Assembly: GCA_020847735.1 (NCBI GenBank)
Contig: JADLBL010000027.1
Span: 1 to 57,366 of the forward strand
DNA length: 57,366 nt
Reading direction: 5' to 3'
Source of the DNA: Candidatus Eisenbacteria bacterium
GTDB taxonomy: Bacteria > Eisenbacteria > RBG-16-71-46
The translations under genes and the position numbers were made by a program. The notes beneath the pieces are model-generated. The model was not told the origin of the DNA. It saw only the letters and a list, made by a program, of their open reading frames with translations, and did not search any database. Below are positions 49,695-57,366 of the stretch, one piece after another (position 1 is the first letter of the stretch; the number at the start of each line of letters is the position of its first letter).

Positions 49695-50171
49695 CTACTT
49701 GCCAAGCGGAGGCGGGGCCACGGTCATGCCGTGTCGCTTGAAGACATCCATCATCTTCGCGCGGTCGGGCGGGCCGCCCGCCGCGGCGCCGATTACCTCG
49801 GCAGCTTCGCGGAAGTACGCGGGCCCCATGATCGCAGGAGTTATGAGAACGAGTTGTTTCGCGTCCACGCTGCCGAGATTGTCGAAACGGTGCACCGCGC
49901 CTCGTGGGATGCACAGCGCCTGTCCAGGGCCAACCTCGATGGGCGTGCCGTCCACTGTCCAGGCAAGAACGCCCTCAATGCCGTAGATGATCTCCTCGTA
50001 GGCGTCATTCTTGTGGGCCGGTGCCGCCAGCTTTTGTCCAACGGGTACGAGCATCTCGAACACCGACGCGCCGCCGTTGGAATCATCGCTCGTGAGGAGG
50101 AACCGAATCCCGAGGGGACCAATCTTGATGGTCTCATCGGAGGGATTGACTCTCATCGTACCTCGCAGCAC
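49695..50171 (-). CDS. Cupin-domain protein
   Basis: 158 residues from GTG 50171, chosen for its AAAGGAG site 8 nt upstream. Cupin barrel: PAHKNDAYEEIIYGIEGVLAWTVDGTPIEVGPGQALCIPRGAVHRFDN contains both conserved cupin motifs with metal-site histidines and glutamate. A ~50-residue C-terminal helical tail follows. It may be an isomerase, dioxygenase or ligand-binding protein; the substrate is unknown. Confidence 0.85.
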   Translation of the reverse strand: MLRGTMRVNPSDETIKIGPLGIRFLLTSDDSNGGASVFEMLVPVGQKLAAPAHKNDAYEEIIYGIEGVLAWTVDGTPIEVGPGQALCIPRGAVHRFDNLGSVDAKQLVLITPAIMGPAYFREAAEVIGAAAGGPPDRAKMMDVFKRHGMTVAPPPLGK

Positions 50172-50202
50172 TCTCGAATCTCCTTTCAGTAAAGCCGGGT
50201 CC

Positions 50203-50209
50203 GCCCAAC
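50203..50209 (-). other. Residual attC g core
   Basis: GCCCAAC followed by TCAAGT, the same context as collapsed attC c (GTCTAAC-TCAAAT). No partner arm was found on the other side; the 3' end of the NTF2-like gene carries only an attC-like fragment (GCTCAGCGG). Confidence 0.35.
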
Positions 50210-50270
50210 TCAAGTCATGCGCCAACGTATGTGCATCCTCGTGCGGGCTCATTATCACGCGTGCCAATGC

Positions 50271-50639
50271 TCAGCGGTAATCGTTCTCCGTGAGAACGAT
50301 CACCCAGGCGCGGCGTTCAGCGATCTTGCCGCCGCGCATGACGAACACCTCGGCCATCGACATGCGCATCTCGCCGCCCCGGGCGCGCTTCGCCTTGCCG
50401 GTGAGTTCTGCCATGACGACGTCCCCCTGCTCAACCATGCGGACGACCTCCAGCTCGGGGGGGTCGATGAACTCAGGCGCCCCGTCGATGGCCTTGTCGT
50501 AGGCCGCTTTGCCGGTCAGATGGAAGGCGCCGAACACGGTCCACTCGATGTCGTCAGTCAGGCAGGACAGGATTTGCTCGTGATCATTCTTGCGAAAGCC
50601 GTCCAGGTAGGTGTTTACGGTCTCGATGTTTCGCGACAT
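50271..50639 (-). CDS. NTF2/SnoaL-like protein (second)
   Basis: 122 residues from ATG 50639 (AGGA upstream). ETVNTYLDGFRKNDHEQILSCLTDDIEWTVFGAFHLTGKAAYDKAI is the ketosteroid-isomerase-like/SnoaL opening, and GEMRMSMAEVFVMRGGKIAERRAWVIVL the closing strand pair. Substrate unknown. It is not closely similar to the NTF2-like gene at 48.4 kb, so the two are separate acquisitions. Confidence 0.85.
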   Translation of the reverse strand: MSRNIETVNTYLDGFRKNDHEQILSCLTDDIEWTVFGAFHLTGKAAYDKAIDGAPEFIDPPELEVVRMVEQGDVVMAELTGKAKRARGGEMRMSMAEVFVMRGGKIAERRAWVIVLTENDYR

Positions 50640-50696
50640 GTCTGTCCTGGCCCCCTGGTACGCTACCTGCGGTGTCCATGCGGTCATGCCCTTGGC

Positions 50697-50756
50697 GCCC
50701 AACGCTCAGCATCAGCGGCGGCGCGTGGCGCCGTCAGCTGCATGCTGTTGTTAGAC
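50697..50756 (-). other. attC h, at the 3' end of the YgjP-like gene (array boundary)
   Basis: 60 bp, GCCCAAC to GTTAGAC on the plus strand. The arms AGCATCAGCGG and CAGCTGCATGCT pair with one unpaired G on the gene-proximal side. The preceding gene reads into it and stops inside. Confidence 0.88.
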
Positions 50757-51537
50757 GCCCGCCCTTGGGCGCCCCATCCAGAATGATCGCCAACTCGACC
50801 TGCAGGTGCGCTTGATGTCTGCACAGCCATTGCTTGGCCTTCTCCGTGTCGCTGCAAAGGCCCTGCACGGTCAGCCAGAACTTCGCGGAATGGTCCGGGA
50901 CGGCCAGGTGGACGGCTTCGTGCGTCACGAGGTATCGGAGCACGTAGTCGGGCGCGAGGATGAGTCTCCAGTTGAACGAGAGGTTCCTGAGCGCCGAACA
51001 GTTGCCCCACTTGGTGCGTTGGCCCATCACGTACACACGCCGCCGGCGCTGACCCAGGCGGCCCATCACCGCCACGAGATGTCTCTCGATCGCCCGGCGG
51101 GCCTCACGACGTAGCCAGCACTCGAGGCTGCGCGCGACAGGGGTGCGCGAGCGTGGGCCGCGCGACACGACGATCTCGCTGTCGACCAGGCGAACGATGT
51201 TGCCTGCTGAGCGCGATGGGGTCATCTCGACCCGAACCCGGGTCGGCTCGCCTCTGAAGAGGATCTCGCCGACACGGCGCTGTGCCGGCCGCCGTGCACC
51301 GCGCAACCGCTCCGCTCGCTCGAGCTGATCGAGGATCCAGTCCCTGTTGGTCGAAAGGAACTCCGCGACTTCCTCACCGTTGCGCCGACTCGGCTGCACG
51401 ACCTCGACTCCGTTCGGCCCCACCCGGACGCGCAGCTTGCGGGCGGCCTTCGAGCGGACCAGCCGGTAGTCCACCACGCGGCCGCGGAGCCGGATCCGAT
51501 GCTGAGTCGCGGACTGCATGGCGTCAGCCCGCGCCAT
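50734..51537 (-). CDS. YgjP-like metallopeptidase of the type I R-M locus
   Basis: 267 residues. Zinc peptidase of the YgjP/DUF45 (M48-like) group: HEAVH at 206-210 with third ligand His216 in PDHSAKFW, preceded by the conserved RTKWGNCSALRNLSFNWRLILAP. Genes of this family often accompany hsdR. The ATG at 51537 overlaps the hsdR stop; an alternative ATG at 51519 follows it. The last residues (about GGRLTTACS) are encoded by attC h, so the natural C-terminus has been replaced or the stop supplied by the attC. Confidence 0.82.
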   Translation of the reverse strand: MARADAMQSATQHRIRLRGRVVDYRLVRSKAARKLRVRVGPNGVEVVQPSRRNGEEVAEFLSTNRDWILDQLERAERLRGARRPAQRRVGEILFRGEPTRVRVEMTPSRSAGNIVRLVDSEIVVSRGPRSRTPVARSLECWLRREARRAIERHLVAVMGRLGQRRRRVYVMGQRTKWGNCSALRNLSFNWRLILAPDYVLRYLVTHEAVHLAVPDHSAKFWLTVQGLCSDTEKAKQWLCRHQAHLQVELAIILDGAPKGGRLTTACS

Positions 51538-54500
51538 CGGACTTCGCCAGCTCGTTCACGGCAGGCTTGAGGAACGCCGGATCTGCCGCATCGCGATCGA
51601 AACCGAGCTGTTCGTAGGACGGATTCCACGACTCCGCGAGCAGCGATTGCTCGACGCGCATCCGGCCACCGATCGAGTTGCTCCAGCCGGTTCCGAGCAG
51701 CCCGTTCGTGCGCAGGTGCGACCCCATGCGCCGGGCGCACTCGGCAACGTAGCCTTCCGCGGCGACGGGGGCATGGGCGCGCAGGATGGTGAAGAGCCCG
51801 TACTCGCCCGGCTGCGTCAGCCCAAGTCTCTCGGGCTCCTGCTTCGTCGCCGCGGCTTGCGCTGCGATCTCCTCCAGCTCGCGCAGCCGTTTCGCCATCG
51901 CCTCATCGGAGGCATCCCTGCGCTCCTTCACGCGCTGGAGGCGCTCGCCGAGCTGGTGGTAGATGAAGCTCGGGTCGTCCTCCGACAGCTCGCCGGTGAG
52001 CATGGCTTCGAGCGCGGCGGCCTTGTCCGCGGGCGTGGGCAGCTCGTCCAGCTTCGCCCCGTAGTCCTCGTCGATCTTGAACACCGGAAGCGCCTCGGCG
52101 ACGTCGAGGAACGTGGTGTTTTCCTGGATGAGCTGCCGCGTCTTCGCCGACAGCTCGCCGTACGTGTCCTTGCTGCCGCGCTGGCGGCGCCGATGCGCGA
52201 CGTAGATGCCGCAGAGCCAGTTGTACTCGTGGCGGTGCGGATACAGGCACGGGTCCGGCGCGATGGCCTCCCACAGTCTCTCGAGGCTCCGGAAGTTCTG
52301 CTCGAAGTTCTTGGCGGCATCGGGGTCGCGCAGGCGCGCGAGCGCCGCGAGCAGGCATTCGCGGGTGTCGGCCCGCGTGATGCCCTTGAACGTCTCCATG
52401 CACCGGGCCACCTCGCCGGGCACCAGGGCCCGCAGCGCGTCCCAGTCGATGAGCGACTCCTCGCGAATGCTCTCGTCGAAGTTGAGCGCCTTCTCGAGGT
52501 TCGTGAACACGCCGAAGTAGTCCATGACCACGCCGGTGCGCTTCTTCATCGAAGGCAGCGGCCGATTGGTGCGCGCGATGGCCTGCAGCAGATTGTGGTC
52601 GCGCAGTGGCTTGTCGAGGTACATGACCTGCTCGACCGGCGCGTCGAAGCCGGTCAGCAGGCGGTCGCAGACGATGAGGATCTTGAGCGGCGGCCGCCAC
52701 TGGCTCCGGTCGACCCCGTGGCGCTCCCGGTTCCAGGCCTCCCACTCCGCGGGCGTGAGCTTGAAGTAATCAATCAGCTCGTCCTGCTTCGCCTTCGCGT
52801 ACTCGAAGTGCTCGACTTCCGGCTCGCTGTTCTGCGCCGACGAGATGATCACGTCGGACCATTCCGGCGGCAGGCCACGGGCCACGAGCTTCGCGTCGAG
52901 CGCGGCCTTGTACGCCGCGCACGCCTTGCGGTCGACGGCCACGAGCTGCGCCTTGAAGCCATTGGGGTCTGGGTGCTCGAGGAAATGCGCGAGCATCTTC
53001 TCCAGCACGATCTCCACCCGGTTGGGATGGCGCGCCAGCTCCTTCCACTGGGAGCGTTGGCGCTGGACGAAGTCCTTCGCTTCCTCGTCTTCGAGCTCCA
53101 TTTCCTCGCAGATCTGCTCGAAGCCGAGGCTGAGCGGCGCCTCGTCCACCTTGAACGGCACCTTGTCGCGCAGGTAGTGCACCTCGAGCGTGGCGCCGTC
53201 CTGGATGGCGCGCCGGATGCCGTAGTAGCTGAGGTAGCGCTCCTGGACGCCGTCCTTGAGCGGGCCGAAGTCGCGGTGCGTGTTCTGCATCGTCCGGTCG
53301 ATGGGCGTCCCGGTGAAGCCGTAGCGGAAGCCGTTCGCCAGCTTCACGCGCATGGTCATCGCGTAGCTCTCCGTGCCGTCGCCCTTCTGCGAGCGATGCG
53401 CCTCGTCCACCAGGCTGATGATGTTGTCGCGCGTGAGCGGCGCCAGTCCCTCCATCTTCTGGAACGACTGGATGGTGGTGACCAGCGTGCCCCGCCAGTC
53501 GGCGCGGAGCTTGCGCTTCAGGTCCTCGACGCCGAGCGCTTTCTCGACGTTCGGGTAATCGCAGGCGTCGAAGTCATCCGAGAGCTGCGTCTTCAGGTCG
53601 CGCCGGTCAACGACGATCAGCACCGTCGGGTTGCCGAGCGCGGGGTGCCGCCGGAGCTTCTGCCCGGCGAAGATCATCGTGAGCGACTTGCCGGAGCCCT
53701 GCGTGTGCCAGACGAGCCCCGTGCGCTCCTGCGTGTCCACGGGCCGGCCGGCGAGCGAGACCGTGCGATCCACCAGCTCGTTCACCGCCTCGAACTGCTG
53801 GTAGCGCGCGACCTTCTTGGTCGTGACGCCCTTCTTCGTCTCGAAGACGACGAAGTGCTGGAGGAAGTCGAGGAGGTGGGCGGGCTTGAGCCGCAGCAGG
53901 CCCTTGACCGGCACCTCCAGCGGATCGTCGGGGTCCTTCGACGCCGGATCGTTCCACCATCCGTGCTGCTCGGGATAGAGGCTCAGCCAGCGGCTCCACC
54001 AGTCGAGGTGCCGCTCGATGTCCTCCTTGCCCGCATCATGGAAAAGGACCGTGCCGAAGCGGAACTCGTCCTCGTCGGCGGCGACGCAGAAGACATTGGG
54101 CGTCAGCGCGAGCGGCGCCTGGCGCTGGTAGCGGTGGAGCTGGTGGACCGCCTCGCGCCAGTCCTTGCCGCTCGCCACGTAGCTCTTGTACTCGGCGATG
54201 ACGAGCGGGATGCCGTTCACCAGCAGCACCGTGTCCTCGCGGCACTGCTTCACGCCCTGCACCCGGTACTGGTTGGTGGCGGTGAAATCGTTCAGGCGCT
54301 GGCGGTCCGGCTCGAACGCGATGAACTGGACCGTGGTCGCGTCCGCTCCCGGCGCGAGCACCACCTTGGCGCCATCGCGCAGCAGGTCGAGCGTCTGGCG
54401 GTTCGCGGTCAGCCTGTCCGGCTGCGACATCGTCTTGCGCAAGGCCGCGACCGCGAACCTGGCCTGCGCCTCGGTCGTCACGCCTGAGTTGATGCGCAGG

Positions 54501-54676
54501 ATCGCCGCGACGAGCAGCTTCTCCACCAGCGGGTCATCCAGCGGCCGATCGAAGGCCGCCATCGCAGTCTCATCGCGATACGTCCAGCCGAGGCCTCCGG
54601 CCGCGTACTCCGGCGGCTTCGGTTCGCCACACAGCCAACGGAGGATCGGCTGCTCCACGTAGCGGTACTCGCTCAT
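51524..54676 (-). CDS. hsdR: Type I restriction enzyme R subunit
   Basis: 1050 residues. N-terminal PD-(D/E)XK nuclease with E162-Y-K164 (GIPLVIAEYKS); SF2 translocase with Walker A TQGSGKSL (325-332), DEAH at 424-427, GFTGTPID and the late motif QAIARTNRP; a helical C-terminal region (about 780-1050) for M/S binding. It translocates and cuts unmodified DNA when bound by HsdM and HsdS. The start ATG overlaps the hsdS stop (ATGA). It is intact here, but its specificity subunit is damaged and hsdM is out of view. Confidence 0.95.
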   Translation of the reverse strand: MSEYRYVEQPILRWLCGEPKPPEYAAGGLGWTYRDETAMAAFDRPLDDPLVEKLLVAAILRINSGVTTEAQARFAVAALRKTMSQPDRLTANRQTLDLLRDGAKVVLAPGADATTVQFIAFEPDRQRLNDFTATNQYRVQGVKQCREDTVLLVNGIPLVIAEYKSYVASGKDWREAVHQLHRYQRQAPLALTPNVFCVAADEDEFRFGTVLFHDAGKEDIERHLDWWSRWLSLYPEQHGWWNDPASKDPDDPLEVPVKGLLRLKPAHLLDFLQHFVVFETKKGVTTKKVARYQQFEAVNELVDRTVSLAGRPVDTQERTGLVWHTQGSGKSLTMIFAGQKLRRHPALGNPTVLIVVDRRDLKTQLSDDFDACDYPNVEKALGVEDLKRKLRADWRGTLVTTIQSFQKMEGLAPLTRDNIISLVDEAHRSQKGDGTESYAMTMRVKLANGFRYGFTGTPIDRTMQNTHRDFGPLKDGVQERYLSYYGIRRAIQDGATLEVHYLRDKVPFKVDEAPLSLGFEQICEEMELEDEEAKDFVQRQRSQWKELARHPNRVEIVLEKMLAHFLEHPDPNGFKAQLVAVDRKACAAYKAALDAKLVARGLPPEWSDVIISSAQNSEPEVEHFEYAKAKQDELIDYFKLTPAEWEAWNRERHGVDRSQWRPPLKILIVCDRLLTGFDAPVEQVMYLDKPLRDHNLLQAIARTNRPLPSMKKRTGVVMDYFGVFTNLEKALNFDESIREESLIDWDALRALVPGEVARCMETFKGITRADTRECLLAALARLRDPDAAKNFEQNFRSLERLWEAIAPDPCLYPHRHEYNWLCGIYVAHRRRQRGSKDTYGELSAKTRQLIQENTTFLDVAEALPVFKIDEDYGAKLDELPTPADKAAALEAMLTGELSEDDPSFIYHQLGERLQRVKERRDASDEAMAKRLRELEEIAAQAAATKQEPERLGLTQPGEYGLFTILRAHAPVAAEGYVAECARRMGSHLRTNGLLGTGWSNSIGGRMRVEQSLLAESWNPSYEQLGFDRDAADPAFLKPAVNELAKSDGAG

Positions 54677-55574
54677 GACGCAGCGACCTTCGCGGGGTTC
54701 GTCACGCGCACGCGGCCGGTGAGGAGGTCGTGCATGAGGGACTTCTTCAAGACCTCCAGCGCTGCTGCCTTTGCTCTGAGCGCGTCGACGTGTGTCCGGC
54801 ACGCGCTCGCGATCTCCACGAGGTGCGCCTGCTCGTCCTGTGAAGCAGGCACCGGCAATCTCAGGAGCCGAATGCTATTCGAGTTGATGTTGTGGTTGCC
54901 CGCAGAGGTTGTAACTCGGCGCAGTAGCTCACGTCGTCCACGCTCGAGCCCAAGAAAGACGTTCACGAAGTCCGGCAGTAGCCCTGCCTTCAGGCGCACG
55001 CGAATCAGGTACGAGGCGTAAACCCATGTGCGTGCGTCGGGACGTCGAAACACGACCGATCGCCCAACATAGTGTGGGTTGCCATTCGTGCGTACGAGCA
55101 GGAGATCACCGTCGTGCAGACTCAAACGCTCGACATCGCCGGTCGGCAGGTCCACCAACGCCAAGTCGCCCAGTGAGAGCCTATCGGCAACGACGTTTGG
55201 GATACGCAGGACCGGGTTCCCCCACGCTCTCTCGCTCGACGCCTTTGATGTTCCATAGCGCACGTCAGCGGTGAACTCTCGAAGTTGAACGTGTTGGGCG
55301 TGCAGGCTCTCGAAGGTGTCCTCGAGCACGGAGCGTTCAAGCTCGCGCGCCCGCTCGACCGCCGCGCGGGTGCGCTCCAGCGCGGTGTCCACGGCGTCGA
55401 GGATGCGGGCGATGGCGGTCTGCTCGTCGGGTGGGGGAAGCGGAATCCATGACCTTCTTATCTCGGAGGGGCGGATGAACGGCTGGGCGGTCGCATAGCG
55501 TTGCCAGAAACGCTCATCGTTGACCACATTCCAAAGAAACACCTCGTTCAGCTTCGACCGGTCGGGAAAAATCA
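54673..55574 (-). pseudogene. hsdS: 5'-truncated type I specificity subunit HsdS (first TRD lost at IS)
   Basis: About 300 residues remain: the end of target-recognition domain 1 (NVVNDERFWQRYATAQPFIRPSEIRRSWIPLPPPDEQ), the central helical spacer (IARILDAVDTALERTRAAVERARELERSV), all of TRD2 and the C-terminal repeat (PVPASQDEQAHLVEIASACRTHVDALRAKAAALEVLKKSLMHDLLTGRVRV). The frame continues into the IS without a native start. A half-HsdS with one TRD can sometimes dimerise, so residual activity cannot be excluded. The missing 5' part is not on the far side of the IS. Confidence 0.85.
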
Positions 55575-56964
55575 GGCTCCTCTCGACTTTCCGTGGAGCG
55601 CAGCGCCTGAGTTGACGGCGTAGGCGCTCCGGTTCATCCGTACCCTTTTCTTTCCGACCAGGGAGAGAGGGGGCAGAGGGATGAACCAGGAGCGGGGCGA
55701 TCTTGTCGCGACGTATCTCGGGTTGCAAGGGTTCGAAGTCGTCGCGGTGGTGCAGGCGCGGCATCCGCGGCGGGGCCGGGTGAAGGTGGTCCGGATCGAG
55801 CGGCGCACGGGGCAGCATGAGTGTTCGGGCTGCGGGCGGCGCCACGCGCGGGGACTGTTCACGGAGCCCGTCCCGATCTGGCTGCGGGACTGCTCGCTCG
55901 GCGACATGGAGACGTACCTGGAGGTGCAGCCGGTGCGACTGGCGTGCTGCGGCGGGACACGGGTGGAGCGGCTTCCCTTCGCGATGCCGGGCTTCCGGAT
56001 GACGCGCCGCTTCTTCGAGCGCCTGGCGGCGTTGTGCACACGGTTGCCGATCTCGGCGGTGGCGAAGATGGCCGGCCTGGCGTGGGAGACGGTGGCGCGC
56101 GTGGACGGACGGGCGATCGCGCTGGCGCTCGGGGACCGCACCGCGGCGCTGGCCGAGCTGCGCTGGATCGGCGTCGACGAGGTCTCGCGTACCGGCGGCC
56201 GGGAGTACTTCACGATCGTGACCGACCTCGAGAACGGACGCGTCGTCTGGATCGGCGACGGCAAGGGGCGCCGCGGGCTGCTGCCGCTGCTGCGCGCGCT
56301 GGGCGCGAAGGGTCGCCGTCGCCTGCGCGGGGTCGTGAGCGACCTGGGCTACCTGCGCATCATCGCCGCGCGGTTGCCGCACGCGGTGCACATCCTCGAC
56401 CGCTTCCACATCGTGCAGTGGGCCAACCGGGCGCTGGACGAGCTGCGCCGGCGGCTGTTCTCGGCGGCGCCGCGGGATGAACTCGGGCGGACCCTGAAGG
56501 TGAAGAAGTGGCTGCTGCTGTCGGCGCGCGAGAACCTCGGGCACCGCGACAAGCTCGTGCTCGGACGACTCGTCGAGCTCAACCAGCCACTCTACCGCGG
56601 CTACCTGCTCAAGGAGGAGCTGCGCGCGATCCTCCGGCATCCGTGGCGCTACTTCGGCGTCCTGCGCGAGCGGCTGCAGGAGTGGATCCTCGCCGTGTTC
56701 GACGCCGCGCTGCCCGAGTTCCGCACGGTTGCGAACCGGCTCGCCTCCCATCTCGACGCGGTCATCGCCGGCCACCAGCACGACGTGCCGCTGGGGCTGG
56801 CCGAGTCACGCAACAGCCAGATCGCCGCCCTGCGCTTCCAGGCCCGCGGCTATCGCGACCCCGAGTACTTCAAGCTGAAGATCCTCCAGCGCTGCGGGCT
56901 ACCCCACAACCCGTGGGCGAGGATCACGCTGTGAGCGTCTCAGCACGGGACATCGAGAGGAGCC
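55575..56964 (+). mobile_element. ISL3-family insertion sequence, complete
   Basis: 1390 bp. The terminal inverted repeats begin with 12 identical bases (GGCTCCTCTCGA) and continue with partial matches (19 of 24). It carries one transposase. The 8-bp flanks (AAAAATCA and GACAAACT) are not a duplication, so the element's neighbours were rearranged after insertion. The first ~105 bp before the gene are shared with the second copy at 57,208. Confidence 0.85.
55681..56934 (+). CDS. ISL3-family transposase
   Basis: 417 residues. N-terminal zinc-binding and helix-turn-helix region (about 40-150; HECSGCGRRHARGL, LACCGG) and a DDE catalytic domain with the first Asp in RWIGVDEVSRTGGREYFTIVTDL, the second in VVSDLGYLRII followed by HILDRFHIVQWAN, and the acidic third residue in LGLAESRNSQIAALRFQARGYRDPEYF. 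GGCAGAGGG lies before the ATG. It appears intact. Confidence 0.93.
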   Translation: MNQERGDLVATYLGLQGFEVVAVVQARHPRRGRVKVVRIERRTGQHECSGCGRRHARGLFTEPVPIWLRDCSLGDMETYLEVQPVRLACCGGTRVERLPFAMPGFRMTRRFFERLAALCTRLPISAVAKMAGLAWETVARVDGRAIALALGDRTAALAELRWIGVDEVSRTGGREYFTIVTDLENGRVVWIGDGKGRRGLLPLLRALGAKGRRRLRGVVSDLGYLRIIAARLPHAVHILDRFHIVQWANRALDELRRRLFSAAPRDELGRTLKVKKWLLLSARENLGHRDKLVLGRLVELNQPLYRGYLLKEELRAILRHPWRYFGVLRERLQEWILAVFDAALPEFRTVANRLASHLDAVIAGHQHDVPLGLAESRNSQIAALRFQARGYRDPEYFKLKILQRCGLPHNPWARITL

Positions 56965-57207
56965 GACAAACTCGCTCGCCCCTGTCATCGGGGGTCGAGA
57001 AGCGCTTCCGACCCGGGAGTTGCTTGTCGGGGGCTACGACCAAGCCCTCGGCAGCGCTGTCGTTCTCAACAGGCTGGCACCGCTGAGCTGGTCGATTCGG
57101 TCGGGCCAGGCTCAGTTCGCCGTCGGCGTCGCGGCGGCCGACACGAGTGGCGACTTCTCCTGCTTCTTCAGTGATCCAGATAATGGAGACTTGTGCGTCT
57201 CAAATGA
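56965..57207 (+). pseudogene. 243-bp internal fragment of an unrecognised gene between two IS copies
   Basis: One plus-strand frame stays open for about 80 codons with natural composition (…PTRELLVGGYDQALGSAVVL… FAVGVAAADTSGDFSCFFSD…), ending where the second IS starts. It lacks both ends. It is not the missing part of hsdS in either orientation. No family recognised. Confidence 0.45.
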
Positions 57208-57366
57208 GGCTCCTCTCACCTTTCCGTGGAGTGCCGGGTCTGAGTTGACGGCGTAGGCGCTCCGGTTCATCCATGGCTCTTCTTTCTTCGCGGGAAGGAG
57301 GAGTCAGCGGGATGAACCAGGAGCCGGGCGATCTTGTCGCGGCGTATCTCGGGTTGCAAGGGTTCG
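57208..57366 (+). mobile_element. ISL3-family insertion sequence, second copy (left end only, cut by window)
   Basis: It starts with the same terminus (GGCTCCTCTC-N2-CTTTCCGTGGAG) as the copy at 55,575, in the same orientation, and is roughly 90% identical over the visible 159 bp. The two are therefore related but not a fresh tandem duplication. Confidence 0.85.
57312..57366 (+). CDS. ISL3-family transposase, N-terminus only
   Basis: The first 18 codons (MNQEPGDLVAAYLGLQGF), matching the start of the transposase at 55,681 with three substitutions. It runs off the window. Confidence 0.8.
   Translation, partial: MNQEPGDLVAAYLGLQGF

Larger units (their letters stand above)
43524..50756 (-). 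mobile_element. Integron gene-cassette array (attC cluster, no integrase in window)
   Basis: Nine genes of unrelated function, all on the minus strand, lie between imperfect palindromes with RYYYAAC and GTTRRRY outer cores. Gene stops fall within or just before the upstream core, and genes start 30-90 nt after the other core. In several cassettes the core at the 5' edge is the exact complement of the core at the 3' edge of the same cassette (ankyrin GTTCGAC/GTCGAAC; NTF2-like and cupin GTTGGGC/GCCCAAC), which the site-specific excision/insertion mechanism requires. GC is visibly lower than in the flanks, and cassette genes have Shine-Dalgarno sites. No tyrosine-recombinase gene or attI is present, so this is a CALIN or the distal part of an integron. 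Confidence 0.88.

Noticed and set aside
55567-56972. An 8-bp target duplication around the first ISL3 element
   Set aside because: The flanks AAAAATCA and GACAAACT do not match, so simple insertion is not supported.
1-57366. tRNA, rRNA or prophage genes
   Set aside because: No cloverleaf, rRNA segment or phage structural gene was recognised anywhere in the window.

Overview
The window is very GC-rich bacterial DNA. The envelope genes (two OmpA-type outer-membrane proteins, a lipoprotein, AsmA, a class A penicillin-binding protein, a probable outer-membrane barrel) point to a Gram-negative, diderm organism. No rRNA or tRNA is present to place it. The style, with TSP3-OmpA paralogues, a cupredoxin fused to a second beta domain and single-gene units, would suit an uncultured phylum of the FCB/Eisenbacteria type, but that is a weak inference.

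Positions 1-43,400 are ordinary chromosome. In order they hold: a GNAT acetyltransferase, NnrS with an XRE regulator, a methyltransferase, tryptophan dioxygenase and kynureninase (tryptophan catabolism), an MFS carrier overlapping thiL, a secreted cupredoxin, a DNA-repair methyltransferase, an ICMT-like protein, an M20 amidohydrolase coupled to a TPR/aspartyl-protease-like protein, a lipoprotein, two paralogous OmpA/TSP3 proteins (15.3-16.8 and 21.8-23.3 kb), an ABC exporter, a GT-C transferase, methionine aminopeptidase, an S9 peptidase, a PBP, MscL, a KDPG aldolase/OMP pair, AsmA, a glycogen debranching enzyme, a YibQ-like protein, a secreted Cys-repeat protein, a two-component system, a metallophosphatase-like pseudoenzyme and RsmA. 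Two copies of a ~180-bp palindromic MITE-like element lie inverted at positions 1-166 and 25,498-25,676. At least ten first genes carry a TANNNT box only 6-10 nt before the start codon, which predicts leaderless or nearly leaderless mRNAs.

Positions 43,500-50,760 are different: a row of unrelated, mostly small genes, all on the minus strand, separated by imperfect palindromes bounded by RYYYAAC/GTTRRRY cores. These are integron attC sites, so this is a gene-cassette array. No integrase is visible, which fits a CALIN (cluster of attC sites lacking an integrase) or the distal part of a larger integron. Cassette products are a cytochrome b-molybdopterin oxidoreductase fusion, a DUF4260 protein, an ankyrin protein, a GNAT, a DUF4386-like membrane protein, two NTF2/SnoaL-like proteins, a 2H phosphoesterase and a cupin. 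A VOC protein beyond the last clear attC may be a further cassette.

The array abuts the 3' end of a type I restriction operon (hsdS-hsdR-YgjP-like peptidase, 50.7-55.6 kb). Its hsdS has lost its first target-recognition domain where an ISL3-family element (55,575-56,964) is inserted. A second, diverged copy of that IS begins at 57,208 and runs off the window, and a 243-bp fragment of an unrelated gene lies between the two. The right end has therefore been rearranged by IS elements, and hsdM is not in view.
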